Below, piece after piece: positions 23,460 through 34,770 of a DNA stretch of 61,529 nucleotides (within the stretch, counting starts at the first letter, position 1; each line of letters begins with the position of its first letter). The stretch covers positions 1 to 61,529 of the forward strand of contig JAIETR010000001.1 of assembly GCA_019745075.1 (NCBI GenBank), read 5' to 3'. The notes beneath the pieces are model-generated. The model was not told the origin of the DNA. It did not search any database and saw only the letters and a list, made by a program, of their open reading frames with translations. This DNA is from Qipengyuania sp. Its GTDB lineage: Bacteria; Pseudomonadota; Alphaproteobacteria; Sphingomonadales; Sphingomonadaceae. Both the position numbers and the translations under genes were made by a program.

Positions 23460-23843
23460 GTGAGCATTTTCGGCAAGATCAAGGACGCGATCTTCGGCAA
23501 GCCGGCGCCGGCCAAGGAGCCGCCGGCTCGCGCGCGCACCGGCAATGCCTACGCGGACGCGCCGACCGTCGCGCCGAGCCGGCCGCAGCAGACCACGGTG
23601 ATCAATATCGAGAACAGCTTCGATTCGATGCCGGGCGCCGACCGGCTCAACTGGCGCACCTCGATCGTCGATCTGATGAAGCTGATCGGCGTCGATTCCG
23701 ACTACGAGAGCCGCAAGGCGCTCGCGACCGAGATGGGCCGCGAGGACTATTCGGGCAGCACGCAGGACAATGTCTGGCTTCACCAGCGCGTGATGCAGGA
23801 ACTCGCCAGCAACGGCGGCGAGGTGCCCGAAAGCCTGCGCTAG
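23460..23843 (+). CDS. DUF3597 domain protein
   Basis: A 127-residue protein starting at a GTG (SIFGKIKDAIFGKPAPAKEP) with GGAG eight bases upstream. After a Pro/Ala linker (residues 18-45) comes the conserved domain VDLMKLIGVDSDYESRKALA, then MGREDYSGSTQDNVWLHQRV. This matches the DUF3597 family, which is of unknown function; some members are LysM-associated, but no LysM domain is seen here. Cytosolic by sequence. Upstream reading from an ATG at 23418 is possible but less well placed. Confidence 0.85.
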   Translation: MSIFGKIKDAIFGKPAPAKEPPARARTGNAYADAPTVAPSRPQQTTVINIENSFDSMPGADRLNWRTSIVDLMKLIGVDSDYESRKALATEMGREDYSGSTQDNVWLHQRVMQELASNGGEVPESLR

Positions 23844-23856
23844 GGTTCTCCGCCAT

Positions 23857-23924
23857 CCGTTCGTGTCGAGCGAAGTCGAGACACGCCACGCCAGCGGTTC
23901 TCGACTTCGCTCGAACCCGACGGA
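23857..23924. repeat. Family A palindromic repeat
   Basis: CCGTTCGTGTCGAGCGAAGT, then in inverse TTCTCGACTTCGCTCGAACC; starts 14 bases after the DUF3597 stop codon. Confidence 0.9.
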
Positions 23925-23979
23925 TAAGGTTCTACCGAGGGTTTGACATCGGACGAGGGTCACGGGCAAACCTGAAGCA

Positions 23980-25812
23980 ATGACGGCATCTGCATTCGAT
24001 CTCACCCGCCGCCAGGCCCTGACCGGGCTGGGCGGCGTTTCCATTCTCGCGCTCGGCGGCTGCGCCACGATCCCGCGCGCGCCGGCTCGCGACGTCGCCG
24101 CCCTGCTGGACGACGTCGCCTACAATCTGCTCGCGCACGAGCCCGAACGGGCGACCAGCCTCGGCGTCGATACCGGAGCCCATGCCGCCTTGCGCGGCAG
24201 GCTGGAGGATCGGTCCGCGCGCGGTCAGGCCGCCTATGCCCGGACGCTGCGCTCCGATCTCGCGCGTGTCCGCGCGGTCGATCGCGCGGGGCTCGACGCG
24301 GACACGGTGACCAGCCTCGAGGTGGTCGAAAGCGCCTATGCGAGCGCGCTCGACGGTTTCGCGCTGCCCTATGGCGATGTCGCGGTCGGGAGCTGGCGCA
24401 ACGCGCCCTATGTCGTGATCCAGAACGTCGGCACCTATCTCGACATGCCGCGCTTCCTCGATGCGACCCAGCCGCTCCAGAACGCCGCCGACGGCGAGGC
24501 TTACATCGCGCGGCTCGCGGCGCTGCCGGCCGCGCTCGATGGCGAACTTGAGCGGATGCGCTCGGCCCGCGGCATGGGCGTGGTTCCGCCGGCCTTCCTG
24601 CTCGACAAGGCGATCGCCGCGATGGAAACGACGCTCGCCGACGCGAGCAAGAGCGACGGCTCGCTCGTCGCCCCACTGACCCGCGAGGCGGCCAGGATCG
24701 GGGCCGGCTTCGCGCCGCGCGGCCAGGCGCTCGCGACCGGGCCGGTGCGTGCCGCGCTCGAACGCCAGCTCGCCGAGCTCGGGCTCGAGCGCGCCGGCGC
24801 CAGGACCGAGGCCGGGATGTGGGCCCAGCCGCGCGGCGATGAGTGGTATGCTTGGGCCTTGCGCGCGAGCACGACCACAAACCTGACCCCCGACGAGGTT
24901 CATCGGCGGGGTCTCGACGAGCTCGCGGAACTCCACGCGCGCATGGACCCGATCCTGCGCAAGATCGGATACACGAGCGGCAGCGTCGGCGAGCGGATGC
25001 AGGCGCTCGGCGCCGACCCGCGCTACAAGTTCGCCGAGGGCGATGCGGGCCGCAAGGAGATCATGGATTTCCTCCACGAGCGGGTCGCCTGGATCAAGGC
25101 GCAGATGCCGCGCGCCTTCGGCACGCTGGTCGATCCGAACATGGAGATCCGTCGCCTGCCTCCCGCCGAGGAGCCCGGCGGGCCGGGCGCCTATGGCGGC
25201 GCCGGGAGCAAGGACGGCAAGATCCCGGGGCGGATGTGGATCAACCTCAGGACCACCGACCTCCACCGCAAATACGATCTCGCCGATCTCGCCTATCACG
25301 AGACCATCCCGGGCCATGTCTGGGAGGGCGAGTTCTCCAACCGCCTGCCGCTGATCCGCTCGATCCTCGCATTCAACGCCTTTTCCGAAGGTTGGGCCCT
25401 CTATGCCCAGCAACTGGCGGACGAACTCGGGGCCTATGACGGCTTCGAGGTCGGCCGGCTCGGCTATCTGCAAAGCCTGGCATTCCGCGCCTGCCGGCTG
25501 GTGGTCGATACCGGGCTGCATCACAAGCGCTGGACGCGCGAGCAGGGCCGCGCCTTCTTCGTCGAGCGCAACGGCTCCAAGCCCGAGGAAGTGGCGAGCG
25601 AGGTCGACCGCTATTGCAGCTGGCCCGGCCAGGCCTGCGGCTACAAGATCGGCCACGGCGAGATCGTCCGCCAGCGCGGCCGCGCGCAGGCGGCTCTCGG
25701 CGCGCGCTACGATCTCAAGGGCTTCGACGACGCGGTCATCCTCGGCGGCAACGCCCCGCTCGACGTGATGGCCAGAAACGTCGATCGCTACATCGCGCGG
25801 GCGCGCGGTTAG
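23980..25812 (+). CDS. DUF885 family lipoprotein (putative zinc peptidase)
   Basis: A 610-residue exported protein. The N-terminus TRRQALTGLGGVSILALGGC combines a twin-arginine-like motif with a lipobox, so it is probably a Tat-exported lipoprotein. The DUF885 body shows the HExxPGH-type motif AYHETIPGHVWEGEFSN near residue 440, preceded by the family's catalytic-domain context, and SEGWALYAQQLADELGAYD near 470. DUF885 proteins are presumed metallopeptidases; the His-Glu and second Glu ligands are present. Convergent with the GH16 gene, with one base between the stop codons. Confidence 0.9.
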   Translation: MTASAFDLTRRQALTGLGGVSILALGGCATIPRAPARDVAALLDDVAYNLLAHEPERATSLGVDTGAHAALRGRLEDRSARGQAAYARTLRSDLARVRAVDRAGLDADTVTSLEVVESAYASALDGFALPYGDVAVGSWRNAPYVVIQNVGTYLDMPRFLDATQPLQNAADGEAYIARLAALPAALDGELERMRSARGMGVVPPAFLLDKAIAAMETTLADASKSDGSLVAPLTREAARIGAGFAPRGQALATGPVRAALERQLAELGLERAGARTEAGMWAQPRGDEWYAWALRASTTTNLTPDEVHRRGLDELAELHARMDPILRKIGYTSGSVGERMQALGADPRYKFAEGDAGRKEIMDFLHERVAWIKAQMPRAFGTLVDPNMEIRRLPPAEEPGGPGAYGGAGSKDGKIPGRMWINLRTTDLHRKYDLADLAYHETIPGHVWEGEFSNRLPLIRSILAFNAFSEGWALYAQQLADELGAYDGFEVGRLGYLQSLAFRACRLVVDTGLHHKRWTREQGRAFFVERNGSKPEEVASEVDRYCSWPGQACGYKIGHGEIVRQRGRAQAALGARYDLKGFDDAVILGGNAPLDVMARNVDRYIARARG

Positions 25813-25813
25813 G

Positions 25814-26740
25814 CTATTCGCTCGACCAGGCGCGGACCCAGTCGACCTCCATCGCCGGCTGGCCGGCCTTGATCAGGTCCACGGTGGCTTGCGGCAGGCC
25901 GAAATAGGGCTGCTCGACGCGGTTGACTCGCTGGGGGTAGACCCCGCCGAGCGCGAAGTTGAGGATCACATATTGCGGGCGGTCGAAGCGCCACGGCCCA
26001 TAGCGTTCGACCTCGGCCTTGGCGACGCGATAGAATTCGCGGTCGTCGACGGAGAACGCCACCGCATCGGCGGTGCGAACCACCGAATAGACATGCCAGC
26101 CGGTCGCGTCCTCGCCGTCCGGGAAATCCTGCCGCTTCACCAGCGGGGTGTCGCCCGAATAGCCGGGCCCGTGCATCGCCGCCGAGGTCCAGCCCTTCTC
26201 GCCGACATATTCCACGATGTCGGTCTCGCCGCCGTCGGGCCAGGCGCCGTAACCCAGCAGCCAGAACGCCGGCCACAACCCGCTGCCCGCCGGCATGCGG
26301 ATTCGCGCCGAGACCTTGCCATAGGCGATCACGAACTTGTTCGCGGTGTCGATACGGCCGGACACGAAATCGGCCTTCGCGCCATCCGGCGCGGTGAAGC
26401 CGGGGCGCCACACCGGGCGGAGCAGCAGCGCTCCGCCCTCGACGCCCTCGGGCCGCGCGAAAGCGATGGTATCGGGCGAATCGATGTAGCGCTGCTGCTC
26501 GTTATTGACGTGAAACGCCGGCCCCTCGACGTTCCAGCGCGCGCGATCGAGCACACCGGCGTCGAACTCCTCGGCGAAGACGAGCGTCGGGCCGGGACCT
26601 GGCGACGGCGCGGGAGCGGGCGTGGATGTTGGCGCCGGAGCCGACACCGGCGGGGAGGACGAAGCGGGGGCGGGCCCGCCGCCGCAAGCGGAAAGCGTCA
26701 GCGCGGCCGCGCCGATCGCCTCGACGGTCATTTGGCGCAT
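25814..26740 (-). CDS. Glycoside hydrolase family 16 lipoprotein
   Basis: Beta-glucanase-type enzyme (laminarinase or related) of 308 residues. A lipoprotein signal (AAALTLSACGGG) and a Pro/Ser/Ala linker to residue 52 precede the jelly-roll domain: LVFAEEFDAGVLDRARWNVE, GKVSARIRMPAGSGLWPAFW and the catalytic GETDIVEYVGE near 172 (E-x-D-x2-E, both acids intact), then WHVYSVVRTADAVAFSVDD. GAGGAG lies seven bases before the ATG at 26740. The exact glucan cannot be read from the sequence. It is divergent from the antiporter gene. Confidence 0.92.
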   Translation of the reverse strand: MRQMTVEAIGAAALTLSACGGGPAPASSSPPVSAPAPTSTPAPAPSPGPGPTLVFAEEFDAGVLDRARWNVEGPAFHVNNEQQRYIDSPDTIAFARPEGVEGGALLLRPVWRPGFTAPDGAKADFVSGRIDTANKFVIAYGKVSARIRMPAGSGLWPAFWLLGYGAWPDGGETDIVEYVGEKGWTSAAMHGPGYSGDTPLVKRQDFPDGEDATGWHVYSVVRTADAVAFSVDDREFYRVAKAEVERYGPWRFDRPQYVILNFALGGVYPQRVNRVEQPYFGLPQATVDLIKAGQPAMEVDWVRAWSSE

Positions 26741-26960
26741 TTCGCGCTCCTCTTCCCGATGCTCGCGAGCAAACTATGTGAACGTTCCCAGCGTATCCCC
26801 TCGCACCGCCGGGTGCAAGGAGTCAACGATCCGCCGACGCCATCCGGGGGCGATGAGAGCCCGAGCAAAGCCGTCGGTTTGTCGCCTCCAGCCTTGGCTC
26901 GTCCTGCTTGCCCGGGCCCGATCGGACTCGACCGGGAAACAATGCCGCCATCGCGGCTTG

Positions 26961-28256
26961 ATGGTCATGTTCGACTTCGAACCCTATCACATTCTCCTGG
27001 CGACGCTCGGGGTCGCGATCGTCCTGTCCTACTGGCTGCCGCGCTTCCTGTCGGGGCGCGAACCGGCGGCTTCGGCGATGCTCGTGCTCACGGGTTTGGC
27101 CGGCTTCCAGCTGGTCCCCGGCATGCCCCCGCCGCCCGATCCGGTCGAATCGCCGCGGCTGTGGGAGCACGCGGCGGAATTGTGCGTGATCATCGGCCTG
27201 TTCGGCACCGGCCTCAGGATCGACCGCCTCGCGGCGCGCGGTCGGTGGCGCGCGACGGTGCGGTTGCTGGCCATCGCGATGCCGCTTACGATCGCCGCCC
27301 TGGCACTGCTCGGCTGGATGGCCGCGGGGATGACCTTGGCGGGCGGCCTTCTGCTCGGCGCCGTGCTCGCGCCCACCGACCCGGTCCTGGCGGGCGACGT
27401 CCAGGTGGGGCCGCCACATGAGGGCGGCGAGCATCCGGTCCGCTATGCGCTGACCACAGAGGCCGGGCTCAACGACGGGCTCGCCTTCCCGTTCGTCCAC
27501 CTCGCCATGCTGGTTGCGTCCGCTGGCGCCTTCAGCGTTGGCCTGATGGGCGAGTGGCTGGCGCGCGATGTCATGTATCGAATTGCGATCGGAAGCATCG
27601 GCGGCTGGGCCGTCGGCTGGCTGCTCGGCAAGATTCTCTTCGACTGGCCGCGCGGGAACCCGCTGTCCAAGACCCAGTCCGGGGTGATCGCCTTTGCCGG
27701 GGTTCTGCTTTCCCATGGCCTCATCGAAGTGCTCGAAGGCTACGGCTTCGTCGCGGTCTTCATCGCGGGGGTCACGCTGCGCCGGGTGGAAACGCATGAC
27801 CGCTTCCACAAACGCCTCCACGATTTCTCGGAATCGCTCGAACATGCGCTCACCGCGCTGCTGCTGGTGGCGCTGGGGGCCGCGCTGCCGGCCTTGTGGC
27901 CCTATCTCGACTGGTCGCACGCGCTGATCGGGCTGGGGCTCGTCTTTCTGATCAGGCCGATCTCCGGCTATCTGTCGCTCATCGGCACAACGATGAACCG
28001 CCGTCAACGCCTCGTCACCGCATTTTACGGCGTGCGCGGGATCGGCTCGATCTACTACCTCGCCTACGCCGGCCGCCAACTGGAGCTTACGAACGAGAAG
28101 ACGCTGTGGGCGACGATCGCCTTCACCGTGGTGCTGAGCACGCTCGTGCACGGCCTCACCGCCGGCGTGGCGGTCGAGAAGGCGACTGGCGAGACCGAGG
28201 ACGAGACGGCACCCGATCTCTCGACCGCACCCGGAAGTGGGCCCCGGTCCGCCTGA
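26961..28256 (+). CDS. CPA1-type Na+/H+ antiporter
   Basis: Inner-membrane cation/proton exchanger of 431 residues with about 12 hydrophobic segments. Seen are LLLGAVLAPTDPVLAGDVQV (TDP motif, near 130), the ion-binding ND pair in LTTEAGLNDGLAFPFVHLAM near 167, and ENAERHALTALLLV-like region at EHALTALLLVALGAALPAL. A second ATG two codons later is equally possible. The C-terminal 30 residues are acidic and cytosolic. It would help in sodium tolerance and pH homeostasis. Upstream 26741-26960 is shared with the divergent GH16 gene. Confidence 0.9.
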   Translation: MVMFDFEPYHILLATLGVAIVLSYWLPRFLSGREPAASAMLVLTGLAGFQLVPGMPPPPDPVESPRLWEHAAELCVIIGLFGTGLRIDRLAARGRWRATVRLLAIAMPLTIAALALLGWMAAGMTLAGGLLLGAVLAPTDPVLAGDVQVGPPHEGGEHPVRYALTTEAGLNDGLAFPFVHLAMLVASAGAFSVGLMGEWLARDVMYRIAIGSIGGWAVGWLLGKILFDWPRGNPLSKTQSGVIAFAGVLLSHGLIEVLEGYGFVAVFIAGVTLRRVETHDRFHKRLHDFSESLEHALTALLLVALGAALPALWPYLDWSHALIGLGLVFLIRPISGYLSLIGTTMNRRQRLVTAFYGVRGIGSIYYLAYAGRQLELTNEKTLWATIAFTVVLSTLVHGLTAGVAVEKATGETEDETAPDLSTAPGSGPRSA

Positions 28257-28296
28257 CGCAGCGGGGGCTCCCCTGTCCCGCTCCGGGATCGGCCCC

Positions 28297-29907
<1,611 letters not shown>

Positions 29908-30107
29908 GCGAAATCTCCTGCGCGGATTGGGTCGATTTGGGCGTTGCGAGTCCGGCGCATTCGTATGCGCCCGGCGTGAGGCGGCGCATAGTGCGGCGGC
30001 TCCGGGACGTCAATTTGCACGTGCCGGCGCGGTGCCGCGGCGGGACGGCAAGGCGCGGAAATGCTGCCGCGTTGAAGTGCGCCGATGTTGCGCCTAAGCC
30101 GTGCTGC

Positions 30108-30863
30108 ATGGACGTCCAGGCTGCCGCCTCCGAAGCAGAAAGTGCCGGGCCGCGCCCGGTGATCGCGCTGGTCGACGACGACCGGAACATTCTCACCACC
30201 GTGTCGATCGCGCTCCAGGCGGAAGGCTTCGCCACGCGGCTCTATTCCGACGGCGAGGCGGCGCTGGCCGCGCTGCTCGAAAACCCGCCCGACATGGCCG
30301 TGTTCGACATCAAGATGCCGCGCATGGACGGCATGGAGCTGCTCCGCCGCGTCCGCGCGCGCACACCGCTGCCGGTGATCTTCCTGACCAGCAAGGACGA
30401 CGAGGCCGACGAGGAGGCCGGGCTCGAGCTGGGCGCCGACGACTACATCGCCAAGCCCTTCAGCCTGCGCCTGCTGATCGCCCGCATCCGCGCCATCCTG
30501 CGGCGCGGCGACGCGCATCTGCCGGGCGCGAGCGGCGCTGACCCGCAAGCCCGCCCCGCCGAAGCCATCGTGCGGGGACGCCTCACGATGGATCCGGCGC
30601 GCCATCATGTGACCTGGGACGGCAAGCCGGTCAGCCTGACGGTTACCGAATTCCTGCTGCTCGAGGCGCTCGCCGCGCGCCCCGGCGTGATCAAGAGCCG
30701 CAATCAGCTGATGGATGCGGCCTATACCGACGATGTCTTCGTCGACGACCGCACCGTCGACAGCCACATCAAGCGGATGCGCCGCAAGTTCCGCGGCGTT
30801 GACCGCGAGTTCTCCGCCATCAGTACGCTCTATGGGGCCGGCTACAGCTTCGCCGATGGCTGA
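30108..30863 (+). CDS. chvI: Response regulator ChvI (OmpR family)
   Basis: Cytosolic two-component regulator of 251 residues. Receiver domain: [20 protein letters not shown] near 18, phosphoacceptor Asp in [20 protein letters not shown] near 65, Thr in [20 protein letters not shown] and Lys in [17 protein letters not shown] winged-helix domain follows from about 150: [38 protein letters not shown], ending [12 protein letters not shown]. Members respond to envelope stress or acidity. Its stop overlaps the chvG start by eight bases. ATG at 30108 gives a short N-terminal extension before the receiver. Confidence 0.94.
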   Translation: MDVQAAASEAESAGPRPVIALVDDDRNILTTVSIALQAEGFATRLYSDGEAALAALLENPPDMAVFDIKMPRMDGMELLRRVRARTPLPVIFLTSKDDEADEEAGLELGADDYIAKPFSLRLLIARIRAILRRGDAHLPGASGADPQARPAEAIVRGRLTMDPARHHVTWDGKPVSLTVTEFLLLEALAARPGVIKSRNQLMDAAYTDDVFVDDRTVDSHIKRMRRKFRGVDREFSAISTLYGAGYSFADG

Positions 30864-32451
30864 GCGCGCCCAGATCGCGGGCGCATCGGACGAACCGCGA
30901 AGCGTCCTCAGGCGGCATCCGTCGCTGGGCACCTGGTCATGGTCGCGGCGGCTCTCGCTCACCAGCCGAATCCTGATGGTCAATGTGTTGCCGCTGGTGC
31001 TGCTGGGCGGCGGCGTGATCTATCTCGACGTCTATCGCAAGCAGCTCCTCGACGAGCGCTTCAAGCTCGCGCTGGTCGAGGCGCAGATCATCGCCGAGGC
31101 GCTGGCGGGGGCGAGCAACGCGCGCCAGGCGGCGCTGCTGATCCAGCTCGGCAAGGAGCAGAAGCTGCGGCTCCGTCTCTATGACGCCGAGGGCCAGCTC
31201 GAAGCCGACAGCTTCGCGCTCGCGCCGCCGACCTTCGCGCTGGCGAACCCGGCCGACCGGCTGTTCGCGCGCGCGCTCGACGAGGGTTTCGACAGGCTGG
31301 TTGGGACTGCCCCGCTGCCGCCATATCGCGAGCCGGCGGTGGACGAAGCGGGCGCCTGGCCGGAGCTGGAGCGCGCGCGCGAGGAAAGCCTGACCCAGAT
31401 CGTGCTCCGCCATGCGCCCGACCGCAGCCATGTCATCAACGCCGCCGCGCCGGTCGGACTGCGCGGCGAGACGCTGCTGCTGACGCGCAATCCGGTCGAC
31501 ATCGTAGAGTCGGTGCGTCGCGCTCGCAGCCTCGTTGCACTCGCGGTGCTGGTGGCGCTGGCGGTGTCGACTCTTCTGTCGCTGTTCCTCGCGCGCACCA
31601 TCGTCAATCCGCTGCGCACGCTGGTGCAGGCGGCGATCCGCGTGCGGCAGGGCCGTGACCGGCAGGTCGAGGTGCCGCGCCTGCCGCAGCGCCGCGACGA
31701 GATCGGACTGCTGGCGCGCGCGATCTCCGACATGACCGCCGCCCTGCGCCAGCGGATCGACGCGGTCGACAGCTTCGCCGCCGATGTCGCGCACGAGATC
31801 AAGAACCCGCTCGCGTCGCTGCGCAACGCCACCGAGACGCTAGGAACCGTCGAGGATCCCGCTCTGCGCGCGCAGCTGCTCGAGATCGCGCGCCATGACG
31901 TGCGCCGCATCGACCGGCTGGTAACCGACATTTCCGACGCCAGCCGCGTCGATGCCGAACTGAGCCGCGCGACCTTCGAGCGGGTCGACCTGCTCGCGCT
32001 GACCCGGGCCATCGTCGGCAACCGCGACGACCGCGACCAGAATGCCGGCCATCCGATCCGTGTCGACAGCACTCTGGAGGCGATCCCGGTGATGGGCGAG
32101 CCATCGCGGCTGGAACGCGTGATCGTCAACCTGCTCGACAATGCGGTGTCGTTCTCCCCGCCCGGGGCGGAGGTCCTGCTGGAGTTCGCCAGCAGCGGGG
32201 GATGGGTGACGATGCGCGCGATCGACGCTGGCCCGGGAATCGCGGCGGACCGGCGCGAGCAGGTGTTCGAGCGCTTCCACTCGCTGCGCCCCGAGGGGGA
32301 AGGGTTCGGTCACCATTCGGGGCTGGGGCTCGCCATCGCCCGCGCGATCGCCCATGCGCATGACGGCACCTTGATCGCGACCCAGCGGCCCGACGGCGAG
32401 CCGGGCGCCTGCCTGACGCTGACGCTGCCCGCCGCCGCGAATTCGCGATGA
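30856..32451 (+). CDS. chvG: Sensor histidine kinase ChvG
   Basis: Inner-membrane sensor kinase of 531 residues. N-terminal helix [20 protein letters not shown] near 38, a periplasmic region of about 190 residues including DADSFA-like and [12 protein letters not shown] stretches, a second helix [20 protein letters not shown], then HAMP ([20 protein letters not shown]), the phosphoacceptor H-box [20 protein letters not shown], and the ATPase boxes [24 protein letters not shown] and [11 protein letters not shown]. It pairs with ChvI. Overlapping start and the hprK gene 18 bases after it suggest one transcript. Confidence 0.95.
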   Translation: MAERAQIAGASDEPRSVLRRHPSLGTWSWSRRLSLTSRILMVNVLPLVLLGGGVIYLDVYRKQLLDERFKLALVEAQIIAEALAGASNARQAALLIQLGKEQKLRLRLYDAEGQLEADSFALAPPTFALANPADRLFARALDEGFDRLVGTAPLPPYREPAVDEAGAWPELERAREESLTQIVLRHAPDRSHVINAAAPVGLRGETLLLTRNPVDIVESVRRARSLVALAVLVALAVSTLLSLFLARTIVNPLRTLVQAAIRVRQGRDRQVEVPRLPQRRDEIGLLARAISDMTAALRQRIDAVDSFAADVAHEIKNPLASLRNATETLGTVEDPALRAQLLEIARHDVRRIDRLVTDISDASRVDAELSRATFERVDLLALTRAIVGNRDDRDQNAGHPIRVDSTLEAIPVMGEPSRLERVIVNLLDNAVSFSPPGAEVLLEFASSGGWVTMRAIDAGPGIAADRREQVFERFHSLRPEGEGFGHHSGLGLAIARAIAHAHDGTLIATQRPDGEPGACLTLTLPAAANSR

Positions 32452-32469
32452 GGCCGCGATGATCTTGCG

Positions 32470-32913
32470 ATGACCAGGCGGCGCCTTCTGGCCAATGTCA
32501 CCTGCGTGGCAGCAGGGGACGGTCGCGGCATCCTGATCGAAGGGCCGCCGGGCAGCGGCAAGTCCACGCTGGCGCTCGCGCTGATCGACCGCGGCGCGGT
32601 GCTGGTGGGCGACGATGGCGTCGAACTCGAGCCGCGCGGCGAGCGGCTGTGGGCGCTGCCGCCGCCGAACATCGCGGGCAAGCTCGAAGTTCGCGGGGTC
32701 GGGATCGTGACGGTCGCGGCGGCGCCCGCGCCCCTTGCGCTGGTGCTGTCGCTGGGGCGCGCGGGCGACCGGCTTCCCACGCCCACCCCGCGCGAGATCG
32801 AGGGGTTCGTGCTGTCCTCGCTCGCCTTCGACGCGGCCGGGGTGGCCGGTGCGCTGCGTGCCGAATGGGCGCTTCGGCTGCACGGGCTGCCCCTGGCGGC
32901 GGGCGAGCCCTGA
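32470..32913 (+). CDS. hprK: HPr kinase/phosphorylase (short form)
   Basis: A 147-residue HPr serine kinase lacking the N-terminal domain of Firmicute enzymes, as is usual in alphaproteobacteria. The P-loop is GILIEGPPGSGKSTLALALI near 22, the catalytic region VLVGDDGVELEPRG, and the HprK signature NIAGKLEVRGVGIVTV near 74. It would phosphorylate HPr encoded 1.9 kb downstream on the regulatory serine. Cytosolic. The ATG at 32470 lies 18 bases after chvG, so sensor output and PTS regulation are genetically linked. Confidence 0.93.
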   Translation: MTRRRLLANVTCVAAGDGRGILIEGPPGSGKSTLALALIDRGAVLVGDDGVELEPRGERLWALPPPNIAGKLEVRGVGIVTVAAAPAPLALVLSLGRAGDRLPTPTPREIEGFVLSSLAFDAAGVAGALRAEWALRLHGLPLAAGEP

Positions 32914-32984
32914 CCGCGGCGGAGGACAAGCCCCGGTCCCGGCTTCCGCTTTCGCCACCGGGACGCCAAAGTCCCACTCGCGCC

Positions 32985-33902
32985 ATGAAGCCCGACTCGC
33001 CCCACCCCGAATCGCGCGTGCTGATCGTCACCGGCATGTCGGGGGCGGGCAAGTCGGTCGCGCTCGAGATGCTCGAGGATCTCGGCTGGGAAACCATCGA
33101 CAACGCGCCGGTACGCCTTCTCGAATGGCTGCTGACCACAGGGCCGGCGCCCGACGCGCCCCTGGCCATCGGTGTCGATTCGCGCACCCGGGGCTACGAT
33201 CCGGCGGTCATCCTCGCCCTGCTGGACCGGCTCGCGATGGAGCGTCGAACCAACGCCAGCATCCTGTTTCTCGACGCCAGTCGCAGCGCGATCGAGCGGC
33301 GATACAACGAGACCCGCCGCCCGCATCCCCTCGCGCGCGGCCGCCCGGTGGGCGACGGCATCAAGGCCGAGCGCGAGCTGCTCGAGCCGCTGCGCGCGCG
33401 CGCGGAGATGGTCATCGACACCAGCGATTACGCCAGCAACCAGCTCCAGCAGGTGATCCGCAATCACTTCGGCGACGATGCGAAGGGCGCGATGACGCTG
33501 ACCATCACCAGCTTCGGCTTCGCGCGCGGCATGCCTCCGCTGGCCGATCTGGTGTTCGACATGCGCTTTCTCGACAATCCGCACTGGGATCCGGCGCTGC
33601 GCCCGCAGACCGGGCTCGACCGGGCGGTGGCGGAGCATATCGAGGCCGATCCCGGCTTCGCGCCCGCCTTCGCGCGCATCCGCGATCTCGTGCTCGAGCT
33701 GCTGCCGCGCTACGCCGAACAGGGCCGCGCCTATCTGGCGATCGCCTTCGGGTGCACGGGCGGCAAGCATCGCTCCGTTTATGCGGCCGAGCGGCTCGCG
33801 AGCGTCCTGCGCGAGGCGGGCCACGATCCCACCGTGATTCACCGCAACCTCGCCGCGGCCCTGGCTGTCCCGGCGGAGGGCAGTCCGTCGCAGGGCGGTT
33901 GA
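32985..33902 (+). CDS. rapZ: RNase adapter RapZ / P-loop nucleotide-binding protein
   Basis: Two-domain protein of 305 residues. Residues 10-155 are a P-loop domain (LIVTGMSGAGKSVALEMLED; DLGWETIDNAPVRL); residues 160-290 are the C-terminal metabolite- and RNA-binding domain (ITSFGFARGMPPLADLVFDM, DMRFLDNPHWDP, AIAFGCTGGKHRSVYAAERL). In E. coli RapZ senses glucosamine-6-phosphate and controls GlmZ decay; in alphaproteobacteria its partner is not known to me. The gene is within the HprK-EIIA-HPr cluster. ATG at 32985 is the only start consistent with the domain; the open frame upstream reads over hprK. Confidence 0.93.
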   Translation: MKPDSPHPESRVLIVTGMSGAGKSVALEMLEDLGWETIDNAPVRLLEWLLTTGPAPDAPLAIGVDSRTRGYDPAVILALLDRLAMERRTNASILFLDASRSAIERRYNETRRPHPLARGRPVGDGIKAERELLEPLRARAEMVIDTSDYASNQLQQVIRNHFGDDAKGAMTLTITSFGFARGMPPLADLVFDMRFLDNPHWDPALRPQTGLDRAVAEHIEADPGFAPAFARIRDLVLELLPRYAEQGRAYLAIAFGCTGGKHRSVYAAERLASVLREAGHDPTVIHRNLAAALAVPAEGSPSQGG

Positions 33903-33971
33903 CTCGTTAACGCTCTCACGCCTAGTCCGCAGCCCTTCGCGCGCCATGCCAACGCCCCCCACCCTTCTCCC

Positions 33972-34400
33972 ATGATCGGCCTCATCCTCGTCACCCACGG
34001 GCGGCTTGCCGAGCATTTCGTCGAGGCGATGGAGCACGTCGTCGGCGGGCAGCAGGCGATCGCGACAATCTGCATCGGCCCCAACGACGACATGGAGCAG
34101 CGCCGCCAGGACATCGCCGACGCGATCGCCGAGGTGGACACCGGCAGCGGCGCCATCATCCTCACCGATTTGTTCGGCGGCACTCCGTCGAATCTCGCGA
34201 TCTCGCTGCTCGACGCGGGCCGGATCGAGGTGATCGCCGGCATCAATTTGCCGATGCTGATCCGCCTGGCCGGCGCGCGCAAGGCGATGGGCGTGGTGGA
34301 GGCGGTGCAGGCCGCGCAGGCGGCGGGGCGCAACTACATCACCGTGGCGAGCGAATTCCTCGGGCATGGCGAAACGCCGCAACGCAAGGCCGCTTCTTGA
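33972..34400 (+). CDS. PTS EIIA-Man-type regulatory protein
   Basis: A 142-residue EIIA domain of the mannose type: MIGLILVTHGRLAEHFVEAM with phosphorylatable His at residue 9, GGQQAIATICIGPNDDMEQR, and AIILTDLFGGTPSNLAISLL near 62. No IIB, IIC or IID permease parts are present nearby, so this is a regulatory PTS (alphaproteobacterial PTS-Ntr type) rather than a sugar transporter. It accepts phosphate from HPr encoded directly after it. Cytosolic. Confidence 0.93.
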   Translation: MIGLILVTHGRLAEHFVEAMEHVVGGQQAIATICIGPNDDMEQRRQDIADAIAEVDTGSGAIILTDLFGGTPSNLAISLLDAGRIEVIAGINLPMLIRLAGARKAMGVVEAVQAAQAAGRNYITVASEFLGHGETPQRKAAS

Positions 34401-34410
34401 GCCCCGCCGC

Positions 34411-34689
34411 GTGACAGAAGCGCGGCGGACCCTGACCGTTGTCAATCAGCGGGGACTGCATGCCCGCGCCAGCGCCAGGTTCGTCACCGCCGTCGCCGAG
34501 CTGCCCGCGGGCGTCTCGGTCCGCGTCGCCAAGGGCGGCAACGAAGCCGCGGGCGGCTCGATCCTCGGCCTGATGATGCTGGGCGCGGCCAAGGGCGACA
34601 CCATCGAGCTGATCGTCGCCGGCGATGGTCGCGACGCCGTGCTCGAGCGGCTCTGCGCCATGGTGGAGGATGGGTTCGGGGAGAGCTAG
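34411..34689 (+). CDS. HPr phosphocarrier protein
   Basis: Small PTS phosphocarrier. A GTG at 34411 gives 92 residues (TEARRTLTVVNQRGLHARAS), close to the usual 85-92, starting ten bases after the EIIA stop. An ATG at 34366 would overlap the EIIA gene by 35 bases and add 15 unlike residues. The catalytic His is in GLHARASARFVTAV near residue 16 and the regulatory Ser site in GNEAAGGSILGLMMLGA near 46, the target of HprK. The last gene of the cluster, followed by a family A repeat. Confidence 0.92.
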   Translation: MTEARRTLTVVNQRGLHARASARFVTAVAELPAGVSVRVAKGGNEAAGGSILGLMMLGAAKGDTIELIVAGDGRDAVLERLCAMVEDGFGES

Positions 34690-34705
34690 GCTCTTGACCC
34701 GGTGA

Positions 34706-34762
34706 CCGTTCGTGTCGAGCGAAGTCGAGACACGCTTCTCGACTTCGCTCGAAGCGAACGGA
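34706..34762. repeat. Family A palindromic repeat, compact copy
   Basis: CCGTTCGTGTCGAGCGAAGT and inverse TTCTCGACTTCGCTCGAAGC with almost no loop. It lies between the HPr gene and the start of the RNA methyltransferase gene, eight bases before the latter's ATG. Confidence 0.9.
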
Positions 34763-34770
34763 GTTTTCGA

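Noticed and set aside
34366-34410. ATG start for HPr at 34366
   Set aside because: It overlaps the EIIA gene, has no ribosome binding site, and adds 15 residues not seen in HPr; GTG at 34411 gives normal length.
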